Source: Myxococcales bacterium (GTDB taxonomy: Bacteria > Myxococcota_A > Polyangia > Polyangiales > Polyangiaceae). Taken from it: 34,768 bases of DNA. This document shows, one piece after another, positions 8,063 through 14,749 of this stretch. The translations under genes and the position numbers were made by a program. Position 1 is the stretch's first letter; each line of letters opens with the position of its first letter. The notes beneath the pieces were generated by a model. It did no database searches, was not told the DNA's origin, and saw only the letters and a list, made by a program, of their open reading frames with translations. Location: NCBI GenBank assembly GCA_025359105.1, contig JANYHK010000062.1, positions 1 to 34,768 on the forward strand. The letters are read 5' to 3'.

Positions 8063-8714
8063 GGCGCCTCGCGGTGAGGCGGTTCACGGTGTAGAGGATG
8101 CCGATGGCGACGGCCGTGAGCACGAGGACGAGGCCCAGCGCCTCCGTCTCGCGGTGCGCCTGGATGGCATCGTAAATGGCGAGCGACGCCGTCTGTGTCT
8201 CGCCGGGGATGTCCCCCGCGACCATGAGCGTCACGCCGAAGTCGCCGAGCGAGCGCGCGAACGCGAGCATCAGGGCCGCGATGATCCCGCGCGCGGCGAG
8301 CGGAAGACGCACGGTGAAGAACGCTCGCAGGGGGCTGGCCCCGAGCGTCCGCGCGGCCCGTACCAGCGTGATATCGACGCCCTCGAGCGCCGCGCGGCCG
8401 GACTTCACCACGATCGGCAAGGCGCCGACGGTGGCCGCGCAAATGGCGCCCGTCTTCGTGAAGACGATGGACGAGCCGGTCAGGTGCTCGAAGGCGTGCC
8501 CGATGAAGCTCCGCCGACCGATGGCGACGAGCAGGTAGTAACCGAGCACCGTCGGCGGCAGCACGATCGGCGCCGTCACAAGCGCGTCGAGGAGCTCGCG
8601 GCCCGGCAGCCGCTCCCGCGTGAGCAGCGCCGCCAGCGCGATCCCGAGGACCGCCGCCACGACGATCGCCACGAAGGCGATCTGAAGGGACAATACGAGC
8701 GGCGCGAGATCCAT
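8052..8714 (-). CDS. modB: Molybdate ABC transporter permease
   Basis: A 220-residue integral membrane protein of the ModB/CysW class with about five hydrophobic helices. The ATPase-contact EAA loop is visible (ITLVRAARTLGASPLRAFFTVRLPLAARG), as is FARSLGDFGVTLMVAGDIPGETQT, which is characteristic of ModB. It forms the transmembrane channel for molybdate or tungstate delivered by ModA. The ATG overlaps the stop of the upstream nucleotidyltransferase gene by one base (TGATG), and its 3' end overlaps modC by 11 nt, so the three are translationally coupled. It is unusual that modA and modB are separated by two unrelated genes. Confidence 0.94.
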   Translation of the reverse strand: MDLAPLVLSLQIAFVAIVVAAVLGIALAALLTRERLPGRELLDALVTAPIVLPPTVLGYYLLVAIGRRSFIGHAFEHLTGSSIVFTKTGAICAATVGALPIVVKSGRAALEGVDITLVRAARTLGASPLRAFFTVRLPLAARGIIAALMLAFARSLGDFGVTLMVAGDIPGETQTASLAIYDAIQAHRETEALGLVLVLTAVAIGILYTVNRLTARRHAR

Positions 8715-9175
8715 CAGCGGCGTGCAGCAATCGCAAGGAGCAGTTTTTCCACGTCGATCTCGTCTTGCTTCCGCCCGACTGCCCGCTTGTTGGCGACCAG
8801 GTCCTCGGCCGACAAGAGGCGAATGGGCGTACCCCCGTAAGTGCTCGTCACGGTCCGCGGATAGGCATCCTCGAACTGAACGGCCTCGATGCTCGTGAGA
8901 ATGTCGATCCGGTTCGGTGCAACCCCGATTTGAAAAATGGTCCCCTCGGAGCTCAGATCTTCGATCGTCAAGTTGTTCAGCGGAGCCCCGAACCGCTCGA
9001 GTGCGCGGTGAACTCGCTCAGCGTTGTCGCTGCCGGGTCGCACCCAGACATCGAGATCCTTCGTGTACCGCGGCTCCGTGAAGAACATGACCGCGTGGGC
9101 GCCGACGACGATGAACTCAGCGGCCTCGGCGCACAACGCAGAGAACAGCTCGCTGAAGTCTTGGTTCGTCCCCAT
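8714..9175 (-). CDS. DUF6036-type nucleotidyltransferase-fold protein
   Basis: A 153-residue protein from the ATG at 9175, which has a GAGGCCAGG ribosome site directly upstream. It has the minimal nucleotidyltransferase layout: VVGAHAVMF, then Asp40-x-Asp42 in YTKDLDVWV, then VAPNRIDILTSIEAVQFEDAY and a C-terminal LSAEDLVANKRAVGRKQDEIDVEKL. The usual G-S pair is replaced by G-A-H-A, as is common in this group. Related proteins are annotated as DUF6036 or as AbiEii-like; their substrate is unknown. Its start lies inside the end of the 71-residue gene upstream (59-nt overlap), and its stop overlaps modB. The link to molybdate transport is positional only. The coupling means it is made together with ModB. 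Confidence 0.82.
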   Translation of the reverse strand: MGTNQDFSELFSALCAEAAEFIVVGAHAVMFFTEPRYTKDLDVWVRPGSDNAERVHRALERFGAPLNNLTIEDLSSEGTIFQIGVAPNRIDILTSIEAVQFEDAYPRTVTSTYGGTPIRLLSAEDLVANKRAVGRKQDEIDVEKLLLAIAARR

Positions 9176-9332
9176 CCTGGCCTCGCCACGTCCGCGCCTC
9201 GCGAACCATGTCCCATGATGCCGCGAAAATCGCCTCTGCTCCGAGGTCTTGCCAGAACGCCCGGTCGAATTCCCCATCGTCCCTCTGACCACCGCGAAGC
9301 GTGCGCGTCACGACGGCTCGAGAGGACTTCAC
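9117..9332 (-). CDS. Small protein paired with the nucleotidyltransferase (71 aa)
   Basis: An easily missed gene from the GTG at 9332 to the stop at 9117. The product contains TLRGGQRDDGEFDRAFW, GAEAIFAASWDMVREA and RGQDGDEPRLQRAV. I recall this pattern as a short conserved protein found directly upstream of DUF6036-type nucleotidyltransferases in myxobacteria and planctomycetes. Its composition (many Asp/Glu/Arg, Trp-rich helices) is coherent. The frame-shifted alternatives over the same bases are Ser/Arg-rich noise. It overlaps the nucleotidyltransferase start by 59 nt in another frame and lies 47 nt after modA. No good ribosome site is visible before the GTG, so the start is uncertain. The function is unknown; a regulator or partner of the nucleotidyltransferase is plausible. 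Confidence 0.7.
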   Translation of the reverse strand: MKSSRAVVTRTLRGGQRDDGEFDRAFWQDLGAEAIFAASWDMVREARTWRGQDGDEPRLQRAVLCVVRRGR

Positions 9333-9379
9333 CCATGAAGGATACCACACCGCGCAACGACAGGAGCGCGCGCGGACCT

Positions 9380-10177
9380 CTATCTCGCGCTGGCCGCCGC
9401 CGCTTCGCCGGGGAGTAAGAACCCGTAACGCCGCATCACCGCGCGCCCGTCCTCCGTGCCGACGAACGCGACGAAGCGGCGCGCGCTCTCGGACGGCGCG
9501 ATCCCCTTCCCTTTGCAGGCGACGAGAGCCTGGTCGATCCGCCCGTGCGCCTCCGCGGGGATCGTCGTGAAGGCGCCCCCCTCCGTCACCGTCGCGAGCG
9601 ACAGGGCGACGATGGCGACCTCGACGTTGCCCGACTGCGCGAACTGCAGCGTCTGCTGCACGTTCTCGCCGTAGACGACGCGCCCCTGCACCTTGTCCCA
9701 GACGCCGGCCTTGGTCATCGCGTCCTTGGCGGCGCGCCCGTACGGCGCGTGCTCGGGGTTCGCGATCGCGATCTTGACCCACCTGGCGTCCGCGAGGTCG
9801 GCCACGCTCGTGGGCGGCGCCATCCCCGCCTTCGACCACAAGACGATGCGCCCCGTCGCGTACAGCGTCTTCGAGTCGCCGGCGCACGCGCCGCTCGCCA
9901 CAGCGTCGTCGGCGAAGGTCATGTTGGCGGCGGCGAACACGTCGAACGGCGCGCCCTCGGCGATCTGCTTGGCGAGCAGCCCCGTCGAGCCGAACGAGAA
10001 CGTCACCGCCTGGCCGGTCTTCTTCTTGTATGCGTCGCCGATGTCCTTGAACGCGAACGCCAGATCCGCCGCCGCCGCGACCTTGAGCTCGGGCGGACCG
10101 ACCACCGGCTCCTTCTTGCACGCGGCGAACGAAGGCGCGCCGAGGGCGAGGAGGACGACGGCGATCGCGGGCCGCAT
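9380..10177 (-). CDS. modA: Molybdate-binding lipoprotein
   Basis: A 265-residue periplasmic binding protein with a lipoprotein signal ending F-A-A-C (Cys20). The mature protein begins with the ModA hallmark VAAAADLAFAFKDIGDAYKKKTG, followed by FSFGSTGLLAKQIAEGAPFDVFAAAN, ATGRIVLWSK, IANPEHAPYGRAAKDAM and YGENVQQTLQFAQSGNVEVAIVALS. The Ser/Ala-rich loops that co-ordinate the oxyanion are present. It captures molybdate (or tungstate) and hands it to ModBC. It starts 4 nt after mosA, so uptake and storage genes are in one transcript. The lipid anchor rather than free periplasmic form is unusual for a Gram-negative ModA but common among the exported proteins in this window. Confidence 0.95.
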   Translation of the reverse strand: MRPAIAVVLLALGAPSFAACKKEPVVGPPELKVAAAADLAFAFKDIGDAYKKKTGQAVTFSFGSTGLLAKQIAEGAPFDVFAAANMTFADDAVASGACAGDSKTLYATGRIVLWSKAGMAPPTSVADLADARWVKIAIANPEHAPYGRAAKDAMTKAGVWDKVQGRVVYGENVQQTLQFAQSGNVEVAIVALSLATVTEGGAFTTIPAEAHGRIDQALVACKGKGIAPSESARRFVAFVGTEDGRAVMRRYGFLLPGEAAAASAR

Positions 10178-10181
10178 CGCG

Positions 10182-10982
10182 TCAGGCCTTCGTGATGAGG
10201 GTGCCGACGTCCTCGCCGGCGAGGGCGCGCGTCAACATGCCGCGCTCGAGGCCGTTGACGATCTGCAGCTCGTGGCACGAGCGCGCGCGCGCCAGGTACT
10301 CGATGACGACGCGCTCGAGGATCATGTCGGGAAGGTCGGCCTTGAGAAGCTCCTGCGCGGTGATGCGCGGGATGTGCTTGGCCTTGGGATTTTTCTTCGG
10401 ATCGTCCTCGAAGAGGCCAGCCTCGTCCTTCACGAAGATGGCGCGCTTGCACCCGAGCACCTCGGCGCTGAGAAAGACGCCAGCGTCGGTGCGGTGCTGC
10501 GGAATGCGCCCGTTCTCGGTCGGCTTCTCCCAGTACCCGAACGGCGGCATGCCCGTCATGATGGGGATGCACCCGAGGCGGAAGTAGAGCGGCAGCTTCT
10601 CGAAGTCGTCGTGCATGATGTAGATGCCGCCGTGCTTGGCGAGCAGCATCTGGAGCATGCGCGCGTTCTGGCGCGGGACGTAGCCGCCGAGCGCCGCGAG
10701 GATACCGGTGGGTAGCTCGAGATCGCTCGCCATCGCGTAGATGTGGCGCGCGCGCGTCCCGCCGCCGCAGCAGAGGAGGAGCTTGTACTGATCCTTCGCG
10801 GCGGCGATCTCCTCCAGGATGGGAAAGAGGGCCGCGCGGCCGCGGTCCATGACCGACTGGCCGCCGATCTTGATGACCTTCACGTCGGGCATCATGGCCA
10901 CGGCGTCGTACTTGAAGCCCTCGCCCCCGCCGGTCAAAGGAGAGTTGGCGAACTGGCTCTCGATCTTCTTGCGCTCAAGCAT
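10182..10982 (-). CDS. mosA: Molybdenum storage protein subunit, MosA-like
   Basis: A 266-residue protein of the amino-acid-kinase/UMP-kinase fold. The segment KVIKIGGQSVMDRGRAALFP and the ending VNGLERGMLTRALAGEDVGTLI closely resemble, from memory, the subunits of the Azotobacter vinelandii molybdenum storage protein (MoSto). Lys38 in KIGG is at the nucleotide phosphate position. CCGGGTRARH, GMPPFGYWEKP, HRTDAGVFLSAEVLG and FVKDEAGLFEDDPKK also match the family. MoSto is a cytoplasmic hetero-hexamer cage that uses ATP to pack molybdate or tungstate as polyoxometalate clusters. It sits between a second, divergent subunit (8-nt overlap) and modA (4-nt gap). A UMP kinase role is unlikely, as explained under rejected items. 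Confidence 0.88.
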   Translation of the reverse strand: MLERKKIESQFANSPLTGGGEGFKYDAVAMMPDVKVIKIGGQSVMDRGRAALFPILEEIAAAKDQYKLLLCCGGGTRARHIYAMASDLELPTGILAALGGYVPRQNARMLQMLLAKHGGIYIMHDDFEKLPLYFRLGCIPIMTGMPPFGYWEKPTENGRIPQHRTDAGVFLSAEVLGCKRAIFVKDEAGLFEDDPKKNPKAKHIPRITAQELLKADLPDMILERVVIEYLARARSCHELQIVNGLERGMLTRALAGEDVGTLITKA

Positions 10983-11817
10983 GGGTCATCTCCTTCTCGA
11001 TGACGGTGCCGACGTCCTCACCCGCGAGCGCCCGCGTGAGCTCTCCCTGCTTGAGGCCGTTCACGATCTGCACCTTCTTCACGTGGCGCGCGGTCCGCCA
11101 CGCGGCGAAGAGCTGGCGATCGAGGATGAGCTCCTCGGGCATGTCGGCGAGGAGCTTCGCGAGCGTCGTCTTCTTGATCTGCTTGGCGTCCGCGTGCTTC
11201 TTCGGATCCTTCGTGTAGAGGCCGTCCTCGTCCTTCACGAAGATGATCTTCTGCATCCCGAGCACCTCGGCGTGGATGAAGAGACCGAAGTCCGACCCGT
11301 GCGTCGGCATCGGGCCGTCCTCGGGCGGCGGCTCCCAGAAGTGGTAGGGCGGGACGGAGATGACGATGGGCATCATTCCGCTCTCCAGGTAGAGCGGCAG
11401 CTCCCAGAAGTGCTCGCGCTGCATGACGATCGAGCCGTGCTTGGCGAGGAGCGCGTTCAAGAAGACCGCGTTCGCTTCCTCCATCGCGCCCACGAGCTGC
11501 GCGACGCCACCTGTGGGCAGGCCGAGATCGAGCGCGATCGAGATCGTGTGGCGCACGCGGGTGCCGCCGCCGACGCCGACGACCATCTTGTGCTGCCGGC
11601 GCGCGAGCGCGAGCTCGTCGGCGATCGGGAGCAGCGCCCCCTTGCCGCGGTCGAAGATCGAGTGGCCCCCCAGGCTGACGAGCGTGACGTCGGGCAGGAT
11701 CGAGAACTCCCGCTCCGAGTCGGTCTTGGCGACGACGCGGCGGTCCACGAGGGACTCGCGCATGAGCGAAGAGGAGATGTGCGTCCGGCCGTCGCCGGTG
11801 ACGAGCTTGGAGGTCAT
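10975..11817 (-). CDS. mosB: Molybdenum storage protein subunit, MosB-like (nucleotide-site Lys replaced)
   Basis: A 280-residue paralogue of the adjacent MosA-like protein. Shared landmarks are DRGKGALLPIADEL, GVGGGTRVRH, LGLPTGGVAQLVGA, PPYHFWEPP, HGSDFGLFIHAEVLGMQ, FVKDEDGLYTKDPKKH and VNGLKQGELTRALAGEDVGTVI. At the start of the fold the phosphate-binding K-I-G-G of its partner is S-L-G-G (Ser48), so this subunit may bind ATP differently or have a structural role in the hetero-oligomer. An N-terminal extension of about 45 residues resembles that of known MoSto subunits. Its ATG overlaps the stop of the ECF-like membrane protein (ATGA), and a response-regulator-like repeat lies about 60 bp upstream. 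Confidence 0.87.
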   Translation of the reverse strand: MTSKLVTGDGRTHISSSLMRESLVDRRVVAKTDSEREFSILPDVTLVSLGGHSIFDRGKGALLPIADELALARRQHKMVVGVGGGTRVRHTISIALDLGLPTGGVAQLVGAMEEANAVFLNALLAKHGSIVMQREHFWELPLYLESGMMPIVISVPPYHFWEPPPEDGPMPTHGSDFGLFIHAEVLGMQKIIFVKDEDGLYTKDPKKHADAKQIKKTTLAKLLADMPEELILDRQLFAAWRTARHVKKVQIVNGLKQGELTRALAGEDVGTVIEKEMTHA

Positions 11818-13076
11818 GGGGCCATTTTCTCGGTGGATCGTGCGTCTGAAGTGTCCTGCACGGGCGCAGCGCTGCTTGTTACAGTTTCGTTACTTTCGGG
11901 CCGCCGGAACTCGGCGAGGGGCTTCAGGATCTGGTAGCTGACGGCGCCGGAGAGGACGCCGAAAATCGTGTGGACGGTGAGCCCGGGGAGGAGCATCGCC
12001 CACGCGACCGCCGGGGCCTGCACCGTCAAGGTCACGAGGAAGATCGTGGCGAATCGGCCCGCGCCCATCACGCCACCGACCCACGACCACGTGAGCGCGC
12101 CGGGCAGGCGACCGCCGCGCGTGAGCATCGGTACGAGGAGATCGCAGATGAGGCCGGGCGCGACGTGCTTGGCGATCTCGAAGATCCCGTAGCGCCCGTC
12201 GCCGAGCAGGAAGGCGACGGTGCCCATGACGAGGCCGGTGAGCGTCGCGCCGAAGCGCGACTTCGTCTTCACCGACGCCACGATGTAGAGCGGCGTCAGG
12301 AGCACGAGCTTGTGGCCCGGCGCGAACGGGATGCTGGGGAGGATCTTGAGCGCCTTGATGCCGAGCATCGTGAGCGACATCCCGGCTATCACCGCGACGT
12401 CTGCCGCGAGGTGCTTCTTGGGTCCGAGATCGTGCCCGGCGAGGTGCTCCTCGCTCCGCTCGATCTGCCGCTCGATGCGGCGCAAGATCGGCGCGACGTC
12501 GCCGCGGCCCAGGCGCTTTACCGACGCCCAGAACCCCTCGTGCTCGCCCTCGTCCCCACCGCGCCCGCGACCGCGACCGCCACCACCGCCGCCGCCGCCA
12601 CCACCACCACCACCGCGACCGCGGCCGCCGGCGCCTCCCAGGAGCGCGAGCACTGCGTCGATCGACGCCGCCACGATCGTCGGGACGCCGAGCTTCCCGA
12701 GCCCCGCGGCGATCGCCCGCTCGTCACCCGCGCGCGCGACCTGCGACGCGAGGACGACGCACACGACGCGCAGCACCATGAGCCCGCCGGCGATCGCGCC
12801 CGCGACGTTGAGGTCCAGCGTCCACCGCCAGATGTGCAGGGGCACCCAGCGATCGGTGGCCGGATCGTCGGACGTGAGCGCGTACGACAGCCCGATGAAG
12901 ACCGCGAAGCCCCAGAGCTTGGTGATCTGCCGGACGAGCCGCCGCGGCGGCAAGCGCACGAGCAACCACAGGGCAGCCTGGCTCGCCGCCAGCGCTCCGA
13001 GCTGCCACGGCAACCGCAGGAAGAACACCCCGACGGCGACGCCGACGATGTAGACGACGCGGAGGCGGGGATCCAT
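11814..13076 (-). CDS. ECF-transporter-like membrane protein, T-like and S-like halves joined by a polyglycine linker
   Basis: A 420-residue integral membrane protein. Residues 1-148 look like an energy-coupling-factor T component (EcfT/CbiQ): the opening MDPRLRVVYIVGVAVGVFFL, then AIAAGLGKLGVPTIVAASID. Residues 149-175 are almost pure Gly/Arg. Residues 182-222 are charged and probably helical (RRIERQIERSEEHL). Residues 223-390 form about five or six hydrophobic segments reminiscent of an S component (PFAPGHKLVLLTPLYIV, GTVAFLLGDGRYGIFEIAKHVAPGLICDLLVP). The soluble tail is Ser/Thr-rich. No EcfA ATPase is adjacent. The stop overlaps the mosB-like start (ATGA), so it is tied to molybdenum storage. 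The substrate is unproven; molybdate/tungstate or a cofactor are guesses. The family call is by pattern only. Confidence 0.65.
   Translation of the reverse strand: MDPRLRVVYIVGVAVGVFFLRLPWQLGALAASQAALWLLVRLPPRRLVRQITKLWGFAVFIGLSYALTSDDPATDRWVPLHIWRWTLDLNVAGAIAGGLMVLRVVCVVLASQVARAGDERAIAAGLGKLGVPTIVAASIDAVLALLGGAGGRGRGGGGGGGGGGGGGRGRGRGGDEGEHEGFWASVKRLGRGDVAPILRRIERQIERSEEHLAGHDLGPKKHLAADVAVIAGMSLTMLGIKALKILPSIPFAPGHKLVLLTPLYIVASVKTKSRFGATLTGLVMGTVAFLLGDGRYGIFEIAKHVAPGLICDLLVPMLTRGGRLPGALTWSWVGGVMGAGRFATIFLVTLTVQAPAVAWAMLLPGLTVHTIFGVLSGAVSYQILKPLAEFRRPESNETVTSSAAPVQDTSDARSTEKMAP
11877..11894 (-). promoter_or_regulatory. Direct repeat, 11-bp period: candidate response-regulator operator, site 1
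   Basis: On the plus strand this reads TGTTACA-GTTT-CGTTACT, two 7-mers separated by 4 bp. On the minus strand it is GTAAC-N6-GTAAC. The 11-bp period is that of OmpR/PhoB-family operators such as the Pho box. It lies about 60 bp upstream of the mosB-like start but inside the 3' end of the upstream gene, where the coding sequence is locally AT-richer. The same layout recurs at 17965-17982 and 19404-19421. Confidence 0.5.
12559..12635. repeat. Triplet repeat (CCA/CCG)n encoding polyglycine
   Basis: Runs of CCA and CCG triplets, flanked by CGCGAC and GCGGCC units, encode an uninterrupted Gly run of about 13 residues with Gly/Arg flanks on the minus strand. It forms the linker between the two membrane halves of the ECF-like protein. 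Perfect triplet repetition makes its length prone to slippage without loss of frame. Confidence 0.9.
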
Positions 13077-13168
13077 CCTCGCAACCTTACCACTCGCCTA
13101 AGACCCCCGCGCTCGCGGCCCGCAACTCGCCGCCGCTTCGCTGCTTGGCTACTTGCCTACGCCGCCCG

Positions 13169-13669
13169 CTACTTGCCGGCTTGCTGCTCTTGCTTCGTCT
13201 TGAGCGGAGGGCACACGCTGCGGAGGATCTTCTGGTTCACCGGCGGAAGCGACCGCAGATACTTGATGATCGAGTACGTCTCGTAGTCGTTCATCGTCGA
13301 GAAGTGCTTCATCTGCGGGCACAGCTCGAGGCCGGTCTCGTCGACGCCGCTGCGGATGGCGAGGGCGAGCTGATCGTCGGTCCAGCTCATGATGCCGTTC
13401 GCATCGGGGGTGAGGTTCGGCGGGTAGAGCTCGATGTTCGGATCCGGGGTGCCCGTGGCGGGATAGACGATGGGCTGGACCGCCCCCGCCATGTTCTGGC
13501 CGTGGCACTTCACGCACTCGCGCGACACGACCGACGTCTTGCCCTGCTCGACCGTGGCCTGGTCCTTCCCCGTCGGGGTCCCAGCGTCGTCCCCGCTGCT
13601 CGACGACTTGCTGCTGCACGCCATGAGCGCGGCGGCGCCACCCACCAAAAGCACAAGCAACCGTCGCAT
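13169..13669 (-). CDS. Monohaem cytochrome c lipoprotein
   Basis: A 166-residue lipoprotein from the ATG at 13669 (AAGGAG upstream); a longer start would read through a terminator hairpin. The lipobox is A-L-M-A-C (Cys18), followed by a Ser/Asp-rich linker. The haem motif is Cys52-x-x-Cys55-His56 (ECVKCHGQNMAG). Downstream, LTPDANGIMSWTDDQLALAIRSGVDETG, then CPQMKH supplying a likely axial Met and YETYSIIKYLRSLPP, are typical of membrane-anchored single-haem cytochromes that carry electrons in the periplasm. It is preceded by a terminator, so it probably starts its own transcript. The downstream ECF-like gene begins 92 nt later. Confidence 0.9.
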   Translation of the reverse strand: MRRLLVLLVGGAAALMACSSKSSSSGDDAGTPTGKDQATVEQGKTSVVSRECVKCHGQNMAGAVQPIVYPATGTPDPNIELYPPNLTPDANGIMSWTDDQLALAIRSGVDETGLELCPQMKHFSTMNDYETYSIIKYLRSLPPVNQKILRSVCPPLKTKQEQQAGK

Positions 13670-13698
13670 TCGCGCTCGCTCCTTCTCGGCTGAACCCA

Positions 13699-13740
13699 AA
13701 AACGAGAACGGCCCCGCTCTCACGAAAGAGAGCGAGGCCG
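13699..13740 (-). terminator. Rho-independent terminator on the minus strand
   Basis: A 13-position stem with one mismatch (CGGCC, mismatch, CGCTCTC paired with GAGAGCG, mismatch, GGCCG at 13709-13740) and a 6-nt loop is followed, in the minus direction, by TTCTCGTTTTT. It sits 33 nt after the stop of the dihaem lipoprotein and ends the transcript that begins at 17845. It is one of few clear intrinsic terminators in this GC-rich window. Confidence 0.85.
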
Positions 13741-13772
13741 AACTCTACTGCGTTTTCAGTCGTGACGCGAAA

Positions 13773-14747
13773 TCACTGACCGCAGGTCTTGGCGTTGTAC
13801 TTCGTGATGATGTCCTGCGCGAACGCGTCGATCGCGGTCGCCATCGCAGGCGTCACGGTGAACATCGGGTGCGAGTACGGCACGCCCGTGGAGGTCGCGG
13901 TCGCCTTGTCCTTCAGCGCGCTCGATGCGACGAGCGTGGTGCCGTTGGTCGAGATGTACTTGCTGATGATGAAGATGCCCTCGGGGGACATCGTGTTGCC
14001 CTTGAGGGCCAGGGCCGTCTGTGTCCCCAGGTTTCCGAAGTTCGCGTGCATCGCGTACTCGCCCGTCGCGTGGCAGCTCTCGCACGGGGCCTGGTTGCAG
14101 CCCGTGCAGTTGTTCGCGTTCTCGTTGGTGCGCTTGATGGTGCGCAGCTTGTCGAGCGTGATCGCCTGAAACTTCGTCGCGTCGACGCAGGTGCCGAGCT
14201 TGCTCAGGATGTTGACGGGGACGTTGTTGCCGCGGACCTGAGCCTCTTGCGCAAGCCAGGACGAGACGTCGGCGGTGGCTTGGGGAGTGAGGGCCGGGCC
14301 GGTGTGCTGGCCCTTGCGGAGCAGCATCGACGCCGTCGTGATGTAGCCGCGCGCTTCGACCGACGTGTACGCGGTGGAGGCGTCGGCATTCCAGAAGGTG
14401 GGCGCGCCGGCCGAACCGGGCGGGTTGTGGCAGCCCCCGCAGCTCGTCGTGAGCTCGGGGAACACCGTCTTGATGAAGTACTCCTTCGCCGACGGCGAAG
14501 TGATGCCGGGGGGAGGCTGGTCCGGCGGCGTCACGCCACCCGAGCTGCTGCTGCCCGGGGTGGTGCCGCTCGACCCGCCGCCGCCGCTGCTGCCCGTCGC
14601 CGGGCCGCCGCCGTTGCCGTTGCCCGAGCTGCCGCCGCCGGCGCCGCCCGGCTCGTTCTGGCCGAGCGTGTTCGGGTCATTCCCACCGCACGCCAGCGCC
14701 GCTGCGCCGACGAGGGTCGCGAACAGTGCAATTGCGTACGGCTTCAT
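13773..14747 (-). CDS. Dihaem c-type cytochrome lipoprotein
   Basis: About 324 residues. I chose the ATG at 14747 with AGGAGG 10 nt upstream; a GTG two codons earlier (14753) overlaps the previous stop as GTGA and is an alternative. The lipobox is A-A-L-A-C (Cys20), followed by a low-complexity Gly/Ser/Asn/Pro linker to about residue 85. Haem motifs are Cys103-GG-Cys-His107 (TTSCGGCHNPPG) and Cys222-ES-Cys-His226. A further CTGC without His lies at about 214. A candidate axial Met is in SHPMFTV. It probably passes electrons at the outer or inner membrane surface. It forms an operon with the MYXO-CTERM protein and the SUOX-like lipoprotein upstream and ends at a strong terminator. Confidence 0.87.
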   Translation of the reverse strand: MKPYAIALFATLVGAAALACGGNDPNTLGQNEPGGAGGGSSGNGNGGGPATGSSGGGGSSGTTPGSSSSGGVTPPDQPPPGITSPSAKEYFIKTVFPELTTSCGGCHNPPGSAGAPTFWNADASTAYTSVEARGYITTASMLLRKGQHTGPALTPQATADVSSWLAQEAQVRGNNVPVNILSKLGTCVDATKFQAITLDKLRTIKRTNENANNCTGCNQAPCESCHATGEYAMHANFGNLGTQTALALKGNTMSPEGIFIISKYISTNGTTLVASSALKDKATATSTGVPYSHPMFTVTPAMATAIDAFAQDIITKYNAKTCGQ

Positions 14748-14749
14748 GT

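Noticed and set aside
8714-9175. Calling the nucleotidyltransferase an AbiEii toxin
   Set aside because: It is short, has no typical AbiEi antitoxin neighbour (no winged-helix protein), and resembles the DUF6036 group better. Toxicity cannot be inferred.
10182-11817. Reading the two kinase-fold proteins as UMP kinase (pyrH)
   Set aside because: They occur as a divergent adjacent pair coupled to modA, carry the MoSto-type segments KIGGQSxxDRG and LTRALAGEDVGT, and one has lost the phosphate-site Lys. A true pyrH is single-copy and normally next to tsf or frr.
13077-13168. Repeated GGCAAGTAG-like segments after the cytochrome stop
   Set aside because: Two short imperfect copies including the stop codon; too short and degenerate to interpret beyond local duplication.
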